A stretch of 64,000 nt of DNA, from contig NZ_SLXL01000009.1 in NCBI RefSeq assembly GCF_004345735.1, positions 1 through 64,000 of the forward strand, written 5' to 3'. The translations under genes and the position numbers were made by a program. Under the pieces are notes generated by a model that saw only the letters and a list, made by a program, of their open reading frames with translations, was not told where the DNA came from and ran no database searches. This DNA is from Rhodovulum adriaticum (GTDB lineage Bacteria; Pseudomonadota; Alphaproteobacteria; Rhodobacterales; Rhodobacteraceae). Shown in pieces: positions 60,006-64,000 of the stretch. Within the stretch, counting starts at the first letter, position 1. Each line of letters begins with the position of its first letter.

Positions 60006-61421
60006 TCATGCGTTGGGCGGTAGTACCTTGCCGGGGTTCAGGATGGCGTTGGGGTCCAGCGCGGACTTGATCGCCCGCATCACGTCCAGCGCCACCGCAT
60101 CCTTGCGCCGCGCCATGGTGGACAGTTTCGACACCCCGATCCCGTGTTCGGCCGAGAAGCTGCCGCCGAGGGTGGCGACCTCGTCCTCTACGGCTGTGCG
60201 GATGGTTTCTTTCATCGCCTCGTCACCGCGCGTGGGCCAGACCACGTAATGCAGGTTGCCGTCGCCCAGGTGACCCACGGTGATGGTTTCCGCCCCGGCG
60301 TCGATCTGCGGCAGGCGGGTTTCCATCCGATCCAGGAAGGTTCCGACACGGTCCAGCGGCAGGGCGATGTCGTTGTCCACCGCCGGTTGCCGGGAAAAGG
60401 TGATCTCGGCGGCCAGTTCGCGGCGTAGCCACATTTCGGCGCGCTGCGCCTGGGATTGGGCGATCACGGCGTCCAGAACGGTGCCGGCCTCCATTTGCGC
60501 GGCGAGGGTTTCCTCCAGCAGGGCCACAAGTGGCAGGCGCCCGTCCGGCCCCGGTTCGGCATCGCGCGGCGCGGTGGCGCCGATCTCGACCATGACCGCG
60601 ACGGGGTAGGTCTGTTCAAAGGGCGGGCGCAGGTCCGGGCGGCAGGTGGCCAGCCGCCGCATATAGGTGTCGGGCATGTATTCGAAGGCCTCGACCGCGC
60701 CGCCGGTGGCCTGTTGCAGCAGGTTCAGCAGGTCCAGCGCCGCGCCCAGGTCGGGCAGGGCCACCATCGCCGTGGCATGGGCGCGCGGCAGCGGCACCAG
60801 TTTCAGCACGGCGGCGGTGATGATCCCCAGCGTCCCCTCGGACCCGATCATCAGGTCGCGCAGGTCATAGCCGGTGTTGTCCTTGTGCAGCGCGCCCATT
60901 GCGTCCATCACCCGGCCGTCTGCCAGCACAACCTCCAGCCCCAGGCACAGCGCGCGGGTATTGCCATAGCGCAGCACGTTGGACCCGCCCGCATTGGTGG
61001 CCAGCAGCCCCCCGATCATCGCCGAATCGCGCGCGCCGAAGGTCATGGGAAAGGTCAGGCCATGATCTGCGGCGGCGTCGTGCAGGCGCGACAGGATCAC
61101 GCCCGCCCCGACCGTGGCGGTGCGGGCGGCGGGGTTGATGTCCTGGATGGTGTTCAGGCGTTCGACCGAGAGCATCAGCGCCCCGTCTGCCAGCGCGCCG
61201 CCCGCCAGCCCGGTTCGGCCCGCAACGGGCACGACGGGCGTGTGCGTGGCATTGGCCAGCCGCAGGATCGCGGAAACCTGGTCGCGGTCGGCGGGGCGCA
61301 GCACGGCCAGGGGCGTGGCGGCATATTTCCCGGTCCAGTCGGTGGCGTAGCCGGCGGTGTCGGTTCCGGTCAGGACATGGGCCTTGCCCAGCAGGGCCTC
61401 TAGCTCGGCGATCAGGGACAT
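60006..61421 (-). CDS. FAD-binding D-2-hydroxyacid dehydrogenase (GlcD/D2HGDH-like)
   Basis: 471 aa. PCMH-type FAD domain: VPVAGRTGLAGGALADGALMLSVE, TVGAGVILSRLHDAAADHG, GGLLATNAGGSNVLRYGNTR, and DLMIGSEGTLGIIT. The C-terminal FAD-oxidase cap has VGHLGDGNLHYVVWP and GGSFSAEHGIGVSK with the metal/substrate His residues. It oxidises a D-2-hydroxyacid (D-lactate, glycolate or D-2-hydroxyglutarate type); the exact one is not readable. No glcE/glcF partner is adjacent, which favours the single-subunit D2HGDH-like group. Downstream of mgtE on the same strand. Confidence 0.86.
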   Translation of the reverse strand: MSLIAELEALLGKAHVLTGTDTAGYATDWTGKYAATPLAVLRPADRDQVSAILRLANATHTPVVPVAGRTGLAGGALADGALMLSVERLNTIQDINPAARTATVGAGVILSRLHDAAADHGLTFPMTFGARDSAMIGGLLATNAGGSNVLRYGNTRALCLGLEVVLADGRVMDAMGALHKDNTGYDLRDLMIGSEGTLGIITAAVLKLVPLPRAHATAMVALPDLGAALDLLNLLQQATGGAVEAFEYMPDTYMRRLATCRPDLRPPFEQTYPVAVMVEIGATAPRDAEPGPDGRLPLVALLEETLAAQMEAGTVLDAVIAQSQAQRAEMWLRRELAAEITFSRQPAVDNDIALPLDRVGTFLDRMETRLPQIDAGAETITVGHLGDGNLHYVVWPTRGDEAMKETIRTAVEDEVATLGGSFSAEHGIGVSKLSTMARRKDAVALDVMRAIKSALDPNAILNPGKVLPPNA

Positions 61422-61435
61422 TCGTTTTCCTTTGC

Positions 61436-62410
61436 TTACAGGATCAGCGCCGAGACCACGCCGAAATAGATCAACAGGCTGGCTGCGTCCTGGATCACCG
61501 TGCAGACCGGGCCGCTGCCCATGGCCGGGTCCGATCCCAATCGCTTGAACGCCCAGGGCAGGGCAAAGCCCACCACCGCGGACACCGCCCCGCCGGCCAG
61601 TACCGCGATGCCCACGGCCAGCGCCAGAAGGGCATCGCCGAACACCGCCAGCACGCCGCCGCCAGCGAGCAGCCCGAGTGCGGCGCCGATGGCCAGCCCG
61701 ATGGCCATTTCATCGCGCAGCAGCGCCGCGATGGATACGTCCTGCGTGGACAGCCCCCGCACAGAAACAGATACCGCCTGCGCCCCGATGGCCCCCGCGA
61801 TATAGACCAGCGCGGGCACGAAAAAGGCCACCGTGACGTTGGCTTGCAACGCCTCTTCGAAGCGGATCATCACCAGCGTGACGATGGTCGAGGCCGCCAG
61901 CCCGAACACCAGCCAGGGCAACCGGCGCGCAAAGCGGTCGCGCAGGGGGGCGTCCAGCGCGGCCTCTGGCCCCGCCTCATGGGCGCCGATGCCGGCCAGG
62001 CGTTGCAGATCCTCCATGTGTTCCTCGCGCAGGATGCGGAACAGCGCCTCTGGCGGGACCGCGCCGATCAGGTGGCCTGCGTCATCGACCACGGGCACGG
62101 CGATCATGTTCAGGCGGATGGCAAGCTGGGCGATGGCCTCTTGGTCGGCATCGGCAGTGACGGCCTCGTGCTCGGGCTCCATGATCTCGGCGATGCAGGC
62201 GGCGCCGTTGGCGAACAGGTCGTTGATGCGCACGATCCCCTGCAACGCCCCGCCCGCATCGGTGACGAAGATCGTGTCGGCGCAGGCGAAATGCTGGCCG
62301 CGCAGGGCGGCGATGACCTGCGCCACCGGGGTTTCGGGCCGGGCGGTGGGCACATCCGCGACCATATGTTCGCAGGCGGTATCGGCGAGGCAGAAATCGG
62401 GTGCGGTCAT
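61436..62410 (-). CDS. mgtE: Magnesium transporter MgtE, short form without N domain
   Basis: 324 aa; typical MgtE is about 450. A CBS pair occupies residues ~12-134 (HMVADVPTARPETPVAQVIAAL; ADQEAIAQLAIRLNMIAVPVVDDAGHLIGAV), directly at the N-terminus, so the superhelical N domain of ~130 residues is missing. Five hydrophobic segments follow (PWLVFGLAASTIVTLVMI onward), with GSGPVCTVIQDAASLLIYF carrying the pore-type Asp. Divalent cation (Mg2+) import gated by cytosolic Mg2+ through the CBS domains is inferred. A gap of 14 bases separates it from the downstream FAD oxidoreductase gene. Confidence 0.85.
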   Translation of the reverse strand: MTAPDFCLADTACEHMVADVPTARPETPVAQVIAALRGQHFACADTIFVTDAGGALQGIVRINDLFANGAACIAEIMEPEHEAVTADADQEAIAQLAIRLNMIAVPVVDDAGHLIGAVPPEALFRILREEHMEDLQRLAGIGAHEAGPEAALDAPLRDRFARRLPWLVFGLAASTIVTLVMIRFEEALQANVTVAFFVPALVYIAGAIGAQAVSVSVRGLSTQDVSIAALLRDEMAIGLAIGAALGLLAGGGVLAVFGDALLALAVGIAVLAGGAVSAVVGFALPWAFKRLGSDPAMGSGPVCTVIQDAASLLIYFGVVSALIL

Positions 62411-62483
62411 GGCGCGGTCCTGGGACAGGGGCGGTTGGCCCCGTCCTAGACCGATCGACCCGCCCCGCCTAGGGGGCAGCGCG

Positions 62484-63161
62484 TCACTGGGCGCGGTCGA
62501 TCAGCGCCAGCACCTTGGGGCCCATCGCCTGCACGATCAGGGCAACCCCCGCGGCAGAGGGGTGGATGCCGTCCCCCTGCATGTAGTCGCGCATCGCCGC
62601 GCCCCGGTCGGGCAGATCGGTCAGGCCCTTCAGGAAGCTTTCGAAATACAGCGTGCCGTGGGTTGCGGCCAGGTCGGGATACATCGCGTCAAAGGCCGCC
62701 TTGTAGTCCGGCCCGTAATTGCCCGGCGCCTGCATGCCGACCAGCAGCACCGCGACCCCCGCGTCACCTGCCGCCGACAGGATGCCGTCCAGATTGGCGC
62801 GCGAGGCCGCCGGATTGATCCCGCGCAGCAGGTCGTTGCCGCCAAGCGCCACGATCATCGCGTCCACGTCCGGGGTTAGGGTCCAGCCGACGCGGGACAG
62901 CCCGCCCGCCGTGGTGTCCCCCGAAACGCCCGCGTTGATCACCTGCACATCGGCCCCTTGGGCGCGCAGCCAGGCCTGCATCTGCGGCACGAACCCGTCC
63001 TCTTGCGGCAGGCCATAGCCCTGGGTCAGGCTGTCGCCGAGCGCGGCGATGGTGATCTGTTCGGCCTGCGCCGCCCCGGCGGCAAACAGCACCGCAAGGT
63101 TGAGCGCGACCACCCGCGCCCCATATCCAAGGGCAGACACTCCCCGCAGCAGGCGCCCCAT
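62484..63161 (-). CDS. tesA: Secreted SGNH/GDSL esterase (TesA-like arylesterase)
   Basis: 225 aa. Signal peptide of about 33 residues (LNLAVLFAAGAAQA). SGNH blocks: LGDSLTQGYGL with Ser44, NAGVSGDTTAGGL, ALGGNDLLRG, and the C-terminal DGIHPS with catalytic Asp-His. Periplasmic lysophospholipase/thioesterase/arylesterase activity is expected. Its ATG shares the CATG at 63159-63162 with the divergent ABC ATPase gene, the usual TesA-YbbA-YbbP neighbourhood. Confidence 0.92.
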   Translation of the reverse strand: MGRLLRGVSALGYGARVVALNLAVLFAAGAAQAEQITIAALGDSLTQGYGLPQEDGFVPQMQAWLRAQGADVQVINAGVSGDTTAGGLSRVGWTLTPDVDAMIVALGGNDLLRGINPAASRANLDGILSAAGDAGVAVLLVGMQAPGNYGPDYKAAFDAMYPDLAATHGTLYFESFLKGLTDLPDRGAAMRDYMQGDGIHPSAAGVALIVQAMGPKVLALIDRAQ

Positions 63162-63855
63162 GACCGATCCGATCCTTTCGCTTGACGATGTCACCCTGAC
63201 CCTGGCCGGCAATGCCGGCCCGGTTGAAATCCTGCACGGCATTTCCCTGGCGGTGAACCGGGGTGAAACGCTGGGGCTGATCGGGCCGTCGGGGTCGGGC
63301 AAGTCATCTCTCCTGATGCTGATGGGCGGGCTGGAGCGCGCCACCGGCGGCAGCGTCACGGCCCTGGGCCACGACCTGACCGCGATGAACGAGGACCAGC
63401 TTGCCCGGTTCCGCAGGCAGCATATGGGCGTGGTGTTCCAGTCTTTCCACCTGATCCCGACGATGACAGCGCTGGAAAATGTCGCAACGCCGCTGGAACT
63501 GGCCGGGCACCGCGATGCCTTTGACCGGGCCGAGGAAGAGTTGCGCGCGGTGGGGCTGGGGGCACGGATCGACCATTACCCCAGCCAGATGTCGGGGGGC
63601 GAACAACAGCGCGTGGCGCTGGCCCGAGCCGCAGCACCACGCCCGCATATCCTGCTGGCCGATGAACCCACCGGCAATCTGGACGGTGCCAACGGGGCGG
63701 CGATCATGGATCTGCTGTTCGGCCTGCGTGATCGGCATGGGGCGACGCTGGTGCTGGTGACGCACGCCGCGGATCTGGCCGCGCGCTGCGACCGGGTGGT
63801 GCGGCTGGCCGATGGCCGCGTCGCCGCGCAAGAGGGGCGGAGGGCCGCGGAATGA
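63160..63855 (+). CDS. ABC transporter ATPase, LolD/YbbA-type
   Basis: 231 aa. Walker A GPSGSGKSS at 42-50, Q-loop VVFQSFHLIPTMTALENV, signature MSGGEQQRVALARA, Walker B ILLADEPTGNLD, switch His in VLVTHAAD. The MacB/LolD/YbbA class energises FtsX-like permeases. The start is at the CATG shared with tesA on the opposite strand, and its stop overlaps the permease start by four bases. YbbA homologs next to TesA are common; the substrate is not known. Confidence 0.92.
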   Translation: MTDPILSLDDVTLTLAGNAGPVEILHGISLAVNRGETLGLIGPSGSGKSSLLMLMGGLERATGGSVTALGHDLTAMNEDQLARFRRQHMGVVFQSFHLIPTMTALENVATPLELAGHRDAFDRAEEELRAVGLGARIDHYPSQMSGGEQQRVALARAAAPRPHILLADEPTGNLDGANGAAIMDLLFGLRDRHGATLVLVTHAADLAARCDRVVRLADGRVAAQEGRRAAE

Positions 63856-64000
63856 CCCTGCCTGTCGCTGCCCGTATCGCCCGCCGCGAATTGCGCGGGG
63901 GGCTGCGGGGGTTCTACGTCTTTCTGGCCTGTCTTGCGTTGGGGGTCGCGGCGATCGCCGCCGTGGGCTCGGTCCGTGAAAGCATCACCGCCGGGTTGCA
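63852..64000 (+). CDS. FtsX-like ABC permease (YbbP-type), N-terminal part
   Basis: The ATG at 63852 overlaps the ATPase stop. The 49 codons in the window read MTLPVAARIARRELRGGLRG, then FYVFLACLALGVAAIAAVGSVRESITAG, an N-terminal basic stretch plus first membrane helix, as in YbbP/FtsX-family permeases. The gene runs off the window end. Confidence 0.8.
   Translation, partial: MTLPVAARIARRELRGGLRGFYVFLACLALGVAAIAAVGSVRESITAGL

Overview
The window is ordinary, very GC-rich core chromosome of an alphaproteobacterium, almost certainly a member of the Rhodobacterales (Paracoccaceae/Roseobacter-Rhodobacter type). The reasons are the overall gene content and protein style (DUF1127, DUF484, a YcjX/YcjF pair, a PyrB plus non-catalytic PyrC-like pair, an FNR-type box), the very dense packing with more than a dozen ATGA start/stop overlaps, and recurring intergenic hairpins of a TTCTTCTTGG...AAATACCCC type. 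A BciA-type 8-vinyl reductase suggests that the organism, or its recent ancestor, makes bacteriochlorophyll. I see no rRNA, tRNA, insertion sequence, prophage, integron, CRISPR array or toxin-antitoxin locus, and no compositional island.

Layout. 1-8.4 kb: a glycogen operon (3' end of glgB, then glgC, glgA, glgX, malQ, pgm), nearly all joined by 4-nt overlaps. 8.4-9.9 kb: a small lipoprotein and hemF, divergent. 10.2-13.4 kb: a three-gene ABC importer of the glycine betaine/proline (quaternary amine) type, with a hairpin between the binding-protein gene and the permease gene. 13.4-16 kb: divergent glpR and glpD with candidate GlpR operators between them. 16-18.1 kb: a GT4 glycosyltransferase coupled to an LpxH-like phosphoesterase. 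18.1-21.7 kb: a CPA1 Na+/H+ antiporter with a cyclic-nucleotide-type domain, and bciA. 21.9-25 kb: a class V PLP enzyme, an L,D-transpeptidase-like secreted protein, and truA. 25.1-31.5 kb: ycjX, ycjF with an unusually long charged helix, ileS, and a frameshifted DUF3253 gene. 31.5-36.2 kb: xerC/DUF484, an FSA-type transaldolase, priA. 36.2-41.5 kb: a YeeE/TsuA-like transporter and an MFS protein divergent around an FNR-like box, then small membrane proteins, msrA, prmA, DUF1127. 41.8-45.3 kb: ruvCAB facing a sugar kinase-dtd operon. 45.6-49.1 kb: a pyrimidine/phospholipid operon on the minus strand (pyrB, PH-like protein, pyrC-like, plsY, 58-aa protein). 49.2-51.1 kb: family-4 UDG, phosphoesterase, moaB. 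51.2-56.1 kb: an RND efflux pair. 56.1-61.4 kb: a DsbD-N-domain protein, yqgE, hemE and hemC divergent, an FAD-linked D-2-hydroxyacid dehydrogenase. 61.4-64 kb: a short MgtE, a TesA-like esterase and a LolD/YbbA-type ABC ATPase whose start codons overlap head to head, and the start of its permease.

Three dispersed heme genes (hemF, hemE, hemC) together with bciA cover the tetrapyrrole branch. glgC through pgm interconverts glucose-1-phosphate and glycogen. glpR/glpD handles glycerol-3-phosphate, and plsY uses the same metabolite for phospholipid synthesis.

I did not find a convincing new multi-gene system. The items most worth a second look are: a composite inverted-repeat element placed at the roomy convergent gene pairs; the frameshifted DUF3253 gene; the metal-ligand-less PyrC next to pyrB; the CATG head-to-head start overlap; the extended YcjF helix; a UDG4 without its usual iron-sulfur cysteines; and several candidate operators.
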